A stretch of 64,000 bases of DNA from Membranipora membranacea (taxonomy: Eukaryota > Bryozoa > Gymnolaemata > Cheilostomatida > Membraniporidae). Position 1 is the first letter of the stretch. Each line of letters begins with the position of its first letter. Of this stretch, positions 1 to 9,815 are shown in pieces. Location: NCBI GenBank assembly GCA_914767715.1, contig OU612068.1:28704001-28768000 (forward strand), given 5' to 3'. The translations under genes were made by a program, and so were the position numbers. The notes beneath the pieces were generated by a model, which saw only the letters and a list, made by a program, of their open reading frames with translations, searched no databases and was not told the origin of the DNA.

Positions 1-1776
1 ACTGCGCTCTACTCATAGCTTTAGGGCAGCATGAGGCAAGCTCCCCGTTTCTTCATTGCCAGTTAATATTATTTGCTTTTTTTATGGCTAGATGGTGACT
101 GGTGACCACATTACATTATCAATCATGCTCGACTGGGATAAAATGAATAATACACCAATTAATTTTGGTACATACCTGACCCAACTTGCAGCTTAATTAC
201 TATGTAGTTGTTTTACACGAGGCCGTTTCAGAAGACTAGGATATTATCATTATCAGTTTAGTCCGGGCCACCACAGCTTGAAACTGACTTCGTTACACAG
301 CTATAGTACAGCATGTTAGTCTGACCATCGGACCAAAATAATTTTGTATTCTGTGGTACGAGTCAGAGAAATCAATAGCTGAGGTTGTAATGAGTAAGGG
401 CCCGCATGGATATCTACAAACACAAGATTTCTTATGTTAGTTATTACAGAATATGCAGTTAATATATAGTATTTGCCTAACCACTTTCATACTAGTAGGA
501 TCATTTCATAGATGATGCAGCCTGATCAAGCTAATGTAAATTTCAGAGAGGCAACACTGATCTGATATCTCTTAGAGTAGCACAAAATGCTGTATGTAAG
601 ACCTAACAGTTAACAGTTATAGTTATATATATAGTAAATAAGCTCAATTTTTAATAGAAGAATTTTAATGTATATTAGAGGTCCTACTTTCCCCCTCATG
701 CTTTGTTTGAAACCAAAGAACAGCCATGAACTTTCAAAACAATATTTCAACATAGGCCAACACCCATAGTACATACTTGTTAACTCTGTTGAGAGATGAT
801 GATTCAGGAGGCAGCCTTCTGCTCCTCCTGTGACGAGTCAAAGGGGCTCCAATTTACTAAACTGTGAGTGTGACCATTTCTAATAAATAATAAGTGTGGT
901 GTGTCCTCCATTACAGCCTTCTGTAGTAGCTCCACATACTTCCATCATTTTCAAACTTGCAGGAATATATATATAGTCAAACCATTCCTCTCTCCAATGC
1001 AAAAGTTCATTTGGATTCATGATGACTAATTTGACAATGACATCTACTTGGTGTGTACCAAACTGTGCCATCTTGCTCTCCATAATTTTTCATCAAGTGA
1101 CCTTGAGCTAGTGCACCTAGTTAGGATGCAATGAGTTCTATTAAAAGTCAAAGTTTGATGTCTGTTATATTATTGGTCACTTATCAAACATGACATTTCA
1201 TTGGCTACTGACAATTTAAACTTTGAGCAAATTGATTTAAGCAGGAGAGGATAATCCTGAGTTCGGTTTTTAGAGGGTTCGTAGTTCGTGAGTTCGTGGT
1301 TCGGTTTTTCGTACCTACCCCCAAACAGGGGGTCCGAGTGTCTGCCGCTTTCCTTCCTATTTTTGTGATGATTGGTGGATCTTCAGTGCAGAGATTGTGC
1401 AGATCTGTCGCAACCAATCTATCTCTCAACATGTGGATCATTTAGTATCCTCCGATCTTCCCATCTACAACAACCATAATTGCCAGCGCTGTCAAAGTTG
1501 AAAATATTATTTCAGGAATACACAGGGACATGTATTTGCTGCATCTTATCATGTGTGCGCTTATTTCAGCTGATTAAATTCGCCAAACTGTCGAATAAAT
1601 ACATTTAAAATGGCTATTTGAGGAGAGGGTCGTCACTATCAATATGCATGGGGAGTCATTGTCATTGTCATTGCCGAGATATACTGTCTCTCTTGCGTTT
1701 GGAATTAGTATAGTACTGACAGTGACAACATTCATCATCCGGAACCCATTACTGATAATATAATAAGGCTATGACT
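1..1776. other. non-coding flank, no gene seen
   Basis: I see no supportable gene here. A short run of GTTCG-rich imperfect repeats lies around 1257-1312. The open frames are short and lack convincing splice sites or domain motifs. The stretch ends at the 4-bp target duplication of the gypsy element. Confidence 0.5.
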
Positions 1777-1780
1777 AGTC
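1777..1780. repeat. target-site duplication AGTC, left copy
   Basis: AGTC lies directly outside the left LTR and again directly outside the right LTR at 9533-9536. Gypsy integrases typically leave 4-6 bp duplications. Confidence 0.9.
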
Positions 1781-2063
1781 TGTAAAGAAGCCAGGGGTTC
1801 TTACTGGGCCAGGATGGGCAGAGATGATCAGTTAAAAGTTGCGATAAACTCTTAGCAGTATTTCGTAGTATAACTTACCATGAAGGGTACAACCAAGAGT
1901 GATTCTTCCCAGATAGTGATGACGTAGTACCCAGGAAGTGAGCTCAGCACTAAATAGTACTCAATAGTCTGAGAAGCATCTGGAGGCAGGTATACTGTAG
2001 GTTGTATTCAGTGTAGTGCTCCAGATCTGGTGTTGTGTAGTTAGCTAGTCAGACTACTCCACA
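1781..2063 (-). repeat. 3' LTR of the gypsy element
   Basis: 283 bp, matching 9262-9532 almost base for base. It keeps a 12-bp segment (GAGCTCAGCACT, about 1930-1941) that is missing from the other LTR, and has T instead of G near 1847. It is the left-hand LTR on the plus strand and the 3' LTR of the minus-strand element. Confidence 0.97.
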
Positions 2064-2076
2064 TGCCCTTTCTTTT
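2064..2076 (-). promoter_or_regulatory. polypurine tract
   Basis: On the element strand AAAAGAAAGGGCA directly precedes the 3' LTR, the expected place and composition for the plus-strand primer of reverse transcription. Confidence 0.8.
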
Positions 2077-2312
2077 GGAAGGGGCAGACAACTCTTACTC
2101 TATAGCTCCACCGGGTGGTGAAGCATAAAGGAAACAAAGACTGTGAAATATACATTCACAGTCTACGCATAACATCATGTAACGACAATGGGAATTTTGA
2201 AAATTAACATGGTTTGGGCCACACCCTTCCCAACTTTCAAAATAACCACCTCTAGTGACAGGATCAGTTTTTGCATCATTTCCTGTTTGGCAACCGCCCG
2301 TGCTTGCCAGCG

Positions 2313-3440
2313 CTAATATCCATTGTCAGAATTGTCTCGGGATTGCTCCTCTGACGCCTCATCGAAGTGCAGCGCCTTAAAGCCAAGCACCTCGTCCTCG
2401 TCGACCTCACTTAACTCCAGAGATACAGACTCACGATCTAAAGCGAGCGTCTGATCCCCTTTCTCGGCAGATAGAGGCGACTGCTGAAGTTCATACTGAA
2501 CAGCAGACTCGTCGGTCTCTCCTGCCCTGCTGACACACACCGGCTCTGCCTCCACACTCACTTCAGCAGCATCACCAGCTGGTGATGCAGCCATCTGAGC
2601 CGCCGGCACGGGGGCCGACACAGAGGCAGTGCTGACAGGCCGAGCACTCACTCCAGAGCTCGCCGTCAATGTTGTGGCTACAGCTAAGGTGTTAATAGCC
2701 GGACCCACAGCAGACGCCTGGACCTCAGTAGCAGTGGAGGTACCAACAGCAACCGCCGCAGTTGCAGTATTGGCATACCACTGTCTCAGACCAGAGACTA
2801 GGCCTTGGAGACTGTCGTAAGTGTCACGATTTTTCATAATGACACTTCTTTCAGCCACAAGACTAGCCTGGGCTCTCTCAAACTCCTGACGGAGAGATGA
2901 AAGTCTCTCGTCAACTGTAAGCAACTGAGCGTCGAAGTCGGGACGACTCTCACTACCAAGACCAGCTGAACGGGCCAGATTCAGCATCCTTGAGACTGTA
3001 TCGTCCAAGGGTGCAACCCGGCTCCCGCTCACCATTGAGGCAAAACTGCCAGCAATGGGCCTCCTCGAGGCGCTGCTACTAGCCATCTCGAGCCGCGCTC
3101 GAGACGCAGGTGGCTCAACCGACCCAGATGACTCCGAGCCAGCAAGCTCCCTGCTGGGGCTGGTAGGCACTCCACCACCAGAACCAGAGGTTCCAGCACG
3201 ATCTCTGATCGACATACGGCTACCCCTCTGTGGGCACTCGGTCCGCAAGTGACCATGCTCGTCACAAAAGTGACACCGTTTATTGGGACACAAAGCAGCC
3301 TGGTGGCCCTGCTCACTACACTCGTAACAGATCAGCTTCTCACACCGAATAGTCGGGTGATCCATTGACCAACATACCTCACACCGCCACCGCCGTTGCT
3401 CACCTTTGCCACTGGACTTATTCTTACGTTTCTGCGTCAT
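2313..3440 (-). CDS. third ORF in the env position: triple CCHC zinc-knuckle, coiled-coil protein
   Basis: 375 residues, starting at ATG 3440, 63 bp beyond the pol stop. Residues 20-69 hold three perfect C-x2-C-x4-H-x4-C knuckles (C20-C33, C38-C51, C56-C69) behind a lysine/arginine-rich start. Residues about 165-235 are heptad-like (coiled coil), and the rest is alanine/serine/valine-rich and acidic towards the end. There is no signal peptide or membrane segment, so it is not an envelope. A strong splice acceptor 39 bp upstream and a donor in the LTR suggest expression from a spliced RNA. A nucleic-acid-binding accessory protein is the best reading; the function is unknown. The frame is intact. 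Confidence 0.85.
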   Translation of the reverse strand: MTQKRKNKSSGKGEQRRWRCEVCWSMDHPTIRCEKLICYECSEQGHQAALCPNKRCHFCDEHGHLRTECPQRGSRMSIRDRAGTSGSGGGVPTSPSRELAGSESSGSVEPPASRARLEMASSSASRRPIAGSFASMVSGSRVAPLDDTVSRMLNLARSAGLGSESRPDFDAQLLTVDERLSSLRQEFERAQASLVAERSVIMKNRDTYDSLQGLVSGLRQWYANTATAAVAVGTSTATEVQASAVGPAINTLAVATTLTASSGVSARPVSTASVSAPVPAAQMAASPAGDAAEVSVEAEPVCVSRAGETDESAVQYELQQSPLSAEKGDQTLALDRESVSLELSEVDEDEVLGFKALHFDEASEEQSRDNSDNGY

Positions 3441-3479
3441 CTACACAGGTTTCACAGATTCAGAGGGGAAGGTTGTAAT

Positions 3480-3495
3480 CTGAAAATAAAGAAAA
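3480..3495 (-). promoter_or_regulatory. splice acceptor ahead of the third ORF
   Basis: On the element strand a pyrimidine-rich tract (TTTTCTTTATTTTCAG) ends at 3480, 22 bp after the pol stop and 39 bp before the ATG of the third ORF. It pairs naturally with the LTR donor at 9359. This is inferred from sequence quality and position. Confidence 0.6.
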
Positions 3496-3502
3496 CCAAG
3501 TG

Positions 3503-5575
3503 TTAGTGATACTCAAAGTCAGGTTTGGTAGTGGGTTTGACACTGCGTGCGCGAGACGACCGTATTATTGGTGCAGCCGGACTCTCAGGTCTGGTTGAAG
3601 TGTGTGACCTACACCGTGCTTCGAACCCAGACCGTAGCAACGACCTAGGCTGTCTTTCAGACACCACATTCACCGGATCAGTGCTAGCATTACTAGAAGC
3701 GGGAGTTACAGCAGTTAAATCAAGCACAGGTTGCTCAACTGGAACTTCAAGAGTATCATCTAAGAATACCTCCTGATTTTCAATTGGAACCACCTCGACA
3801 TCAAGGTTATCCTCAGGCCTTGGGACTTGCTGAGGTTGTTGTCTAACTACAGCAGGCCCCACACTATGAGGCAAATCAAAAGAAACAACATCAGGTTGCA
3901 CACCACAAGCATTGTTACTTACGTCAGTACCATTCTCCGCTTGAACCTGATAATAATCAGCTTCAAGGGATAGCGGTAGTACCTGATCATTTTCATGATC
4001 GCTACAATCAAGTACATCATTATCATATAAAATAAATAAATGTTTCCGATTACGTCTAACGACAGAGGGACCAACCTGTACCCAGTAGCTTTGTGGGGTG
4101 GTGTCAGCTTGGACTACAATCCCTTCCCGGCCTGGATCAGACGGAGCTTTAACCCAAACTCGCTGATCAGGCTCCAAAGGAGGTAAAAACTTGGCACGAA
4201 ATTTTTCGTTCCATTTTTTTCTTCTCCGACTCACATTGTATCCCTCAACCTCTTCATACAAACTATAATCGACCCTGAGTTCTCTATTTAAGCCTAACGG
4301 AGACCTCAAAGTTCGACCAAACATCAACTCAGCAGGTGTGAACCCAGAATTCAAGGGAGTGTTCCGATATGACATCATGCATTTCTCATGATCCTTGCAT
4401 TTTCGAAACATTCTCTTGACAACACCTACGGATCTTTCCGCTAAACCGTTAGATTGCGGGTAACGAGGGCTACTCGTCGCATGACTAAAGCCATAGTCAC
4501 TCGCAAACTGTCGGAATTCAGCGCTTTTATACCCCGGACCATTGTCACTACGGAGGTTTCTAGGGACTCCAAGAGTAGAAAATACTTTCTTGAAGGCACC
4601 TATAATCCCTAGACTCGTCTGCGCTGATATAGGCACAGCCTCAATCCACTTACTATAATAATCTACAAGAATGCAGTACAACTTATTTTCGAACTCCATA
4701 ACGTCAGATGCAATCTCAATCCAAGGCCCCATGGGCAGTGGAGTTTCATGGCAAGGCTCATGTTTAACTCTCATGTCTTTGATACAAACATTACATTGAT
4801 TAATGTGAGTCTCAATATGACTGTACATATTAGGCCACCAGACCACCTGTCGAGCGAGTCTAGTGGTTCTACCAACACCTGGGTGTCCATTCTGCTTATG
4901 TGCTCTATCAATATAGACACTACGCAAACTAGCAGGTTCATAAAGTCTGTCAGTAAACATAAGACAACCTTTGTGCACGGATAACTTATGACGACAAGTA
5001 TACAAACATCTCAATTCACCTGTTAACTGCTTGTATCTTGGCCAACCTTCGACCAGATACTCTTTGCATTTAACTGCGACTTCATCGGTCACATTGGCTT
5101 CAAACAACTCTACTTCACGTATATCAGGGACTAAGTCCTCAAAAACACTATCAATATAATACTCAACAGCTGCACAGTTTTTTATGCTGGATTCACTTTG
5201 AACTTCGTTGGGTCGGCTCAAAGTATCAGCTACAAACATTTTAACACCAGGAGTATGAAAGATTTCATATCCATACCTCATCATTCTCATTTTGAACCTT
5301 TGCACCCTCGGTGGTAGATCACTCAGATCTTTTCCACCTAGAATTTGCACCAAGGGTTTATGGTCCGTCTCAACTTCGAACTTTCGACCTATCAGATAAT
5401 AGTCGAACTTCTCACAAGCCCATGTGATGGCGAGAGCCTCTTTCTCTACCATCGCATAGCGTGTCTCAGTGTCAGTCATCTTACGCGAGGCATACTCCAC
5501 TGGCTGCCAGATATCTTTACCAGATTCCTGGAGCAACACAGCACCAAGCGCAAGCGTGCTAGCGTCGGCTGACAC
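3503..5575 (-). CDS. pol: Pol, second part: RNase H and integrase
   Basis: It starts inside RNase H (SADASTLALGAVLLQ, then EKEALAITWACEKF and TDHKPL). The integrase follows, with an H-H-C-C zinc finger (HKQNGHPG ... CNVC) and the D, D, E catalytic set in the segments ASDVMEF, RSDNGPGY and SNGLAERSV. A long acidic/serine-rich tail and a stop TAA at 3503-3505 end it. It is two bases out of frame with the RT part. A GT repeat on the sense strand (plus-strand ACACAC at about 5572-5577) has one extra dinucleotide, which accounts for the shift. A mid-domain programmed frameshift is unlikely, so this looks like a slippage mutation. Confidence 0.93.
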   Translation of the reverse strand: MSADASTLALGAVLLQESGKDIWQPVEYASRKMTDTETRYAMVEKEALAITWACEKFDYYLIGRKFEVETDHKPLVQILGGKDLSDLPPRVQRFKMRMMRYGYEIFHTPGVKMFVADTLSRPNEVQSESSIKNCAAVEYYIDSVFEDLVPDIREVELFEANVTDEVAVKCKEYLVEGWPRYKQLTGELRCLYTCRHKLSVHKGCLMFTDRLYEPASLRSVYIDRAHKQNGHPGVGRTTRLARQVVWWPNMYSHIETHINQCNVCIKDMRVKHEPCHETPLPMGPWIEIASDVMEFENKLYCILVDYYSKWIEAVPISAQTSLGIIGAFKKVFSTLGVPRNLRSDNGPGYKSAEFRQFASDYGFSHATSSPRYPQSNGLAERSVGVVKRMFRKCKDHEKCMMSYRNTPLNSGFTPAELMFGRTLRSPLGLNRELRVDYSLYEEVEGYNVSRRRKKWNEKFRAKFLPPLEPDQRVWVKAPSDPGREGIVVQADTTPQSYWVQVGPSVVRRNRKHLFILYDNDVLDCSDHENDQVLPLSLEADYYQVQAENGTDVSNNACGVQPDVVSFDLPHSVGPAVVRQQPQQVPRPEDNLDVEVVPIENQEVFLDDTLEVPVEQPVLDLTAVTPASSNASTDPVNVVSERQPRSLLRSGFEARCRSHTSTRPESPAAPIIRSSRARSVKPTTKPDFEYH

Positions 5576-6957
5576 ACGATGTTTTTAGACATATCAAATG
5601 CACACAACACTGGGCTGTTGCATAACTCCACCTTAATCAGCTCGAAAGCATTCTGCTGATCGGCGCCCCAGTACATTTGGGACTTCTTGCCCATGACTGA
5701 GTACAGCGGACAACAGAGTCCTGCTAACCTTCCACTGAACTTGCTTAAGTAGTTAACCATACCAATAAACCTGCGAACCTCATTCTGATTGCGGGGAGGT
5801 TGCATGTCACAAATGGCTTTTACCTTCGCAGGATCAGACTCAACTCCTTTTTTGCTAACAATATGACCAAGAAATTTGACAGTAGTGGTTGCAAACTCAC
5901 ATTTGTCTTTTCTCAAGGTCAAACCGGCCTTACTACATCTCTCTAAGACTAATTTCAGTCTATCCCAATGAGTTGACTCATCTTTAGCATAGATTAAAAT
6001 GTCATCCATAAGACATATAACTCCATCAAGACCAATTAAGATCTTCTCCATGCAACGCTGGAAAAACTCTGGGGCAGAGGATATTCCAAACGGCATTTTA
6101 CGGAAACAGTAACGACCCCATGGCGTAATAAACGTCGTTAAAAGTTTTGACTCAGGATTCATACTCATCTGCCAGAAACCAGAATTGGCATCCAACTTAG
6201 AGAAGAATCTACCTTCAGACACACGAGCAAGAAGCTCACTCACTCTGGGGAGTGGGTAGGGTTGTCGTCGCACTCCTTTGTTGAGAGCCGTCAGATCAAC
6301 ACACATACGAATGTCGCCATTTGGCTTTGGAACAATCGTAAGACCTGAACACCACTCGGTGGGCTCCTCAACAGGCTCAATAACGCCAATCGACAACATT
6401 TCGTCAATTTTAGCTTTTGCTTTCGGTCTGAGTCCCGCAGCAATTGATCTCGGGGAGAACAAATGCCTTGGTTTTGTCCCAGGCTTCATAGCTATGCTAA
6501 ACTCATCAGGCAAACAGCATAAACCTTCAAATAATTGAGGAAACTCAGTTACAGGCTCAAAAGGTGGTTTGCTGTGAACTTTGGTCACCGCCTCATTAGG
6601 CAGCAGCGTGTCCGCGACAGCACATGCAAACCCAGGTGACATTGGTTGTGATTTGACAGCGTTGACCAAGACTAATAAGCCCATCTGTTCAATCTCATCA
6701 TGACCAAGGAGATTATCCTCAGCACCGGCAACAATGTAGGCAAGAGCTGTAGCAGAGCTAAGATTGCCCTTAACACTAACCACTGTTTTACCTCTAACGT
6801 CAAGTGGATGACCACCAGCACCGAGTAAGACTTGGTCAGTCTTATACAGCGCACTCTTCAACAGCTTCCAAGTAGAAAGTTTTAAGATCGAGACTTGTGA
6901 TCCCGTATCTAGCACAAACTCTACTTTTCGGCCATTGACATCAAGCTCAAGGCGCAT
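5476..6957 (-). CDS. pol: Pol, first part: aspartic protease and reverse transcriptase
   Basis: Protease comes first: LDTGSQ at residues 16-21 gives the catalytic aspartate, followed by a typical retropepsin beta-strand pattern. The reverse transcriptase has the palm motif FSKLDANSGFWQ, the PFGISSAPEFFQRCM segment and the catalytic MDDILIYAK box, all standard for Ty3/gypsy. The true coding sense runs to about position 5575, where the frame changes. The last 30 or so residues of this frame are not pol-like. The frame is the same as gag, so this part is probably translated as a Gag-Pol fusion through the TGA at 6970. Confidence 0.93.
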   Translation of the reverse strand: MRLELDVNGRKVEFVLDTGSQVSILKLSTWKLLKSALYKTDQVLLGAGGHPLDVRGKTVVSVKGNLSSATALAYIVAGAEDNLLGHDEIEQMGLLVLVNAVKSQPMSPGFACAVADTLLPNEAVTKVHSKPPFEPVTEFPQLFEGLCCLPDEFSIAMKPGTKPRHLFSPRSIAAGLRPKAKAKIDEMLSIGVIEPVEEPTEWCSGLTIVPKPNGDIRMCVDLTALNKGVRRQPYPLPRVSELLARVSEGRFFSKLDANSGFWQMSMNPESKLLTTFITPWGRYCFRKMPFGISSAPEFFQRCMEKILIGLDGVICLMDDILIYAKDESTHWDRLKLVLERCSKAGLTLRKDKCEFATTTVKFLGHIVSKKGVESDPAKVKAICDMQPPRNQNEVRRFIGMVNYLSKFSGRLAGLCCPLYSVMGKKSQMYWGADQQNAFELIKVELCNSPVLCAFDMSKNIVCQPTLARLRLVLCCSRNLVKISGSQWSMPRVR

Positions 6958-6965
6958 TCGCCTGT

Positions 6966-6972
6966 CTAGTCA
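6966..6972 (-). promoter_or_regulatory. gag stop in readthrough context (TGA CTA G)
   Basis: The gag stop codon TGA (6972-6970) is followed by CTA then G. Pol continues in the same frame with no other stop, reaching the conventional pol ATG five codons later. UGA-CUA-G is a known efficient readthrough context in animals, so Gag-Pol is probably made by readthrough rather than frameshifting. The sequence and frame are seen directly; the function is inferred. Confidence 0.7.
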
Positions 6973-8544
6973 ACTGCGATTAGCATCAGTCCAGGAAACC
7001 GTCTTGGGAGAGGCGCTTCCCCGGCGATGTCTACCAGGACTACGACTACGCGTGCAATCCGGACAATTACTAACAGAGACCCCAACTGTTAAGCAATGTC
7101 TGCACCGCGAAGCTTCAGTACAATCTCTCTGATGATGCCCCTGTCTTTGACAATTATAACAAGTGCCATCTGGACAAAATCGAGAGATATGACCTTCCTT
7201 ACGACAAACGAAGCAGGTAACATTTTTGCTCCGAGAAGGAGAGTCAGGTCCACGCAGAGACTTAGGGTGCTCCGAGGAGCGGCCTGATTCCTTCCTGTCG
7301 CGGCTGTCATCTCTACTGCTGCGACTTTTACCACGATCAGAACGATCACGACTATCACCACGCCTGTCACGACTGTCATGACGCCTCTCACGACTATCAC
7401 GACGCCTGTCATGACTGTCATGACGTTTGTCACGACTGTCCCTCCTGTCTGACCTATCATGACCTCTGTCACGACTGGACCGACAACTCCGATCATAACT
7501 GTCACGTCTGTCTCTGCCAGACTTATGATCACTGCGAGATCCACGATCTCGACTATCGTCACGGCGACTTCGACCTCTGTCTCTGTCACCACGACTATCA
7601 CGACGATCACGACTCGAATCCCTGTGGTCGCTCCGACCTCTGGAATCTCGTCGATCATGTCGATCACGGCTATCGTATCTACGATCTCTACTATCGTGTC
7701 TACGATCTCCACTATACTCACGTCGCCTATCTCCACTATACTCACTTCGAGATCCATATCTAACCTCGCTCACGGTCTCCCCCTTTGGAGACACAGGAGC
7801 TTTGGCAGAACTAGTTTCAGGTTGAGTAGAAGTAGGGGCAGACTGGCCTCCTGCTGCACGACTAGTGCTAGTATCACTCTTACTAGCACTATTGGAAACT
7901 CTAACAGGGTATACACCATCACCTAAGGCACTTAAAGACTCCTGAGCACCAGTACGGGCTCTCAATGTTTTATTTAAAGAAGCCCAATCAAGCCTATCAT
8001 TGGCCATCAGCTCACGCTTTAATACATTATCACGTAAACCTCTAACTGCGATCGACAATGTGAATCTTTGCCGGACATCTCCGACTGAAAAATCACACCG
8101 CCTACCGAGTCTCTCACATCTCAATAGATAATCTCTATCTGACTCAGCAGATACTTGACGACAGGACACAAATTTGTCTACTTTGACGTATTCAGATTCG
8201 TCACGCTCATAGTGGTCTTTTAAATTAGCTCACACTTCTTCAAACGTCAATTCATCACTACTAAGATCAAGGCCTAGAGTAGACACTGCTTCCCTACTCT
8301 CTTGACCCATACATCTTAACAACGTCCAGAGTTTAGACTGCGCACAGAATCTAGCCTCTTTCCTAGTGGTAACTACAGGAGGTTCATCATCACTAGTGAT
8401 AGTGATGGTATCAAACCCCATCTCAAGCTTCTTGAGACCCAGCGCGAGCTTAAACTCGGCACTCCACTTCTTCCAAGACCCGTAAATATCATTTTCCTCA
8501 ATCTCCAACATGGGAAAGCCAGTAAAAATACTACCAGCGGCCAT
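6970..8544 (-). CDS. gag: Gag polyprotein of the gypsy element, with one internal stop
   Basis: The first ATG is at 8544 (MAAGSIF...). An upstream TTG also keeps the frame open but is a less likely start. The amino-terminal part is a capsid-like helical region. It is broken by an in-frame TGA at 8227-8229, after which the same frame stays open to 6970. The downstream part has a very basic tract of about 150 residues dominated by RD, RR and SR dipeptides, followed by two canonical CCHC zinc knuckles (C-x2-C-x4-H-x4-C) and a third in which the histidine is replaced by valine. Gag should assemble the particle and bind the RNA. The frame ends with TGA followed by CTA G, in frame with pol. The internal TGA probably inactivates this copy. 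Confidence 0.9.
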
Positions 8545-9246
8545 GTTATGATCACTGACTAACAATGCAATAATAAATCAAAAATATGATTTAATGTCTA
8601 CCCGCGGTAAACTGAGTATTGCAATGGACACAAGTTACAGATGCAAGGAAGCAAATGTGGACAACAATACAGATATGAACAACGTAAGGATACAAGGTAG
8701 AGAACAGAAACAAGTCCCTAATTCTCCCTACCCTTACAACACAAATTGATATTCAATTCTACTGAGTTGGATTTGGATTATCCACCCCCCAGCTAACTGA
8801 ATATCACACAAGAACAAGTTGCCTAGAGACACTGGGCACACCCCAGTACCTTAAAGCAATACACAAATGCAATGCAAGCAATGCAAACTCAGTATAAACT
8901 GCAAAACTATTCTCAAGGATGTTTTTTAGAAAATAAGTTCTCAAGCAGTTTTATACAAAAATCTCCGGCAGAACCGGATTGTGTTTTTGGTGATGTTGGT
9001 TTGATTGGTACTAATCACTTCCCAATCTCCTACACCTAGTCACATACACCTCAACACCTTGTCCACCTATTTTACACCTAACAACTGTGTGTTACCAGTG
9101 TAAAACTCACCTAGACTCCTCCTTAACACCTCACCTCAAACGCCTCGCCTCAACACCTCACCTTATTTCTCCTCGCCTAACACCTACACCTTTGTCACCT
9201 ATTTTCTCCTCTCCTATTTCTCCTCGCCTCTCCTAATTGATCACAA
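8545..9246 (-). other. gypsy leader between primer binding site and gag
   Basis: About 700 bp without a gag-like frame. Near 9050-9235 it contains degenerate CCTCRCCT / CACCT repeats. This is the usual place for a packaging signal, but none can be recognised by eye. Confidence 0.5.
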
Positions 9247-9261
9247 CCACTTCCGACACCA
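9247..9261 (-). promoter_or_regulatory. primer binding site, tRNA-Leu-like
   Basis: On the element strand the bases next to the 5' LTR read TGGTGTCGGAAGTGG, complementary to a tRNA 3' end ...CCACTTCCGACACCA. From memory of animal tRNA-Leu 3' ends (...CACTCCTGACACCA) leucine is the best candidate. The position is certain; the tRNA identity is inferred. Confidence 0.75.
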
Positions 9262-9532
9262 TGTAAAGAAGCCAGGGGTTCTTACTGGGCCAGGATGGGC
9301 AGAGATGATCAGTTAAAAGTTGCGATAAACTCTGAGCAGTATTTCGTAGTATAACTTACCATGAAGGGTACAACCAAGAGTGATTCTTCCCAGATAGTGA
9401 TGACGTAGTACCCAGGAAGTAAATAGTACTCAATAGTCTGAGAAGCATCTGGAGGCAGGTATACTGTAGGTTGTATTCAGTGTAGTGCTCCAGATCTGGT
9501 GTTGTGTAGTTAGCTAGTCAGACTACTCCACA
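9262..9532 (-). repeat. 5' LTR of the gypsy element
   Basis: 271 bp direct repeat of 1781-2063, lacking the 12-bp segment described there. On the minus strand it starts TGTGGAG and ends TTTACA, and it is followed directly by a TGG primer binding site. It contains a consensus splice donor (G|GTAAGT) on the element's sense strand. Confidence 0.97.
9354..9360 (-). promoter_or_regulatory. splice donor in the 5' LTR
   Basis: The element strand reads ATG|GTAAGT, a full consensus donor. It lies in the LTR and so is present at both ends. Splicing from here to 3480 would remove gag and pol and bring the third ORF next to the cap. Confidence 0.5.
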
Positions 9533-9536
9533 AGTC
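9533..9536. repeat. target-site duplication AGTC, right copy
   Basis: Right-hand partner of 1777-1780. Confidence 0.9.
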
Positions 9537-9815
9537 TACCATGCTCTTGAGGAAACCTGAGGATGTTGGGGTCTTTTAACTGATGAGATGGATTGTCCAT
9601 CATGAAACATTGGATGGTAATTATTGGGCCCATCATCAACAACTCGCATCTTCTCCTGATTGACTCCCTGGTATTCTCTGCTTTCTCCCCAAATCCTGAA
9701 GGAAGAATGAAACATGAGATATCAATAATTTTGCAATGTGGGGAGGCCCAGCAGGCTAGCACAAAGGGCCATCTCAATATTTTGATGACTCTCAGCTTTC
9801 TCCAACCTAAAGGAC
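9537..9815. other. non-coding, no feature seen
   Basis: Sequence between the gypsy element and the MITE copy. A 105-codon minus-strand frame runs through it but has no domain or splice support. Confidence 0.4.

Larger units (their letters stand above)
1781..9532 (-). mobile_element. Ty3/gypsy-type LTR retrotransposon, nearly complete
   Basis: The element is bounded by two LTRs that start TGT and end ACA and are flanked by the 4-bp direct repeat AGTC (1777-1780 and 9533-9536). Reading on the minus strand the order is 5' LTR (9262-9532), primer binding site, long leader, gag (8544-6970), protease-reverse transcriptase (from 6957), RNase H-integrase (to 3503), a third ORF (3440-2313), polypurine tract and 3' LTR (1781-2063). 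The order protease, RT, RNase H, integrase is diagnostic of Ty3/gypsy rather than copia. The LTRs differ by one substitution and one 12-bp indel, so insertion was recent. One in-frame stop in gag and one frameshift in pol mean this copy is probably not autonomous. Confidence 0.97.

Noticed and set aside
880-1083. 67-codon minus-strand frame with IYIPASLKMMEVCG, faintly like a PDGF/VEGF cystine-knot segment
   Set aside because: The key P-S-C and C-G-x-C-C residues are missing, and there are no splice sites or neighbouring exons.
5476-5580. Programmed frameshift between RT and RNase H
   Set aside because: No slippery heptamer or downstream structure, and the site is in the middle of a domain. 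An extra GT in a GT run explains it.
7089-7926. Overlapping frames on both strands over the gag RD/RS repeat
   Set aside because: They are shifted or antisense readings of the repetitive gag sequence. Val/Ile/Thr-rich composition is a by-product.
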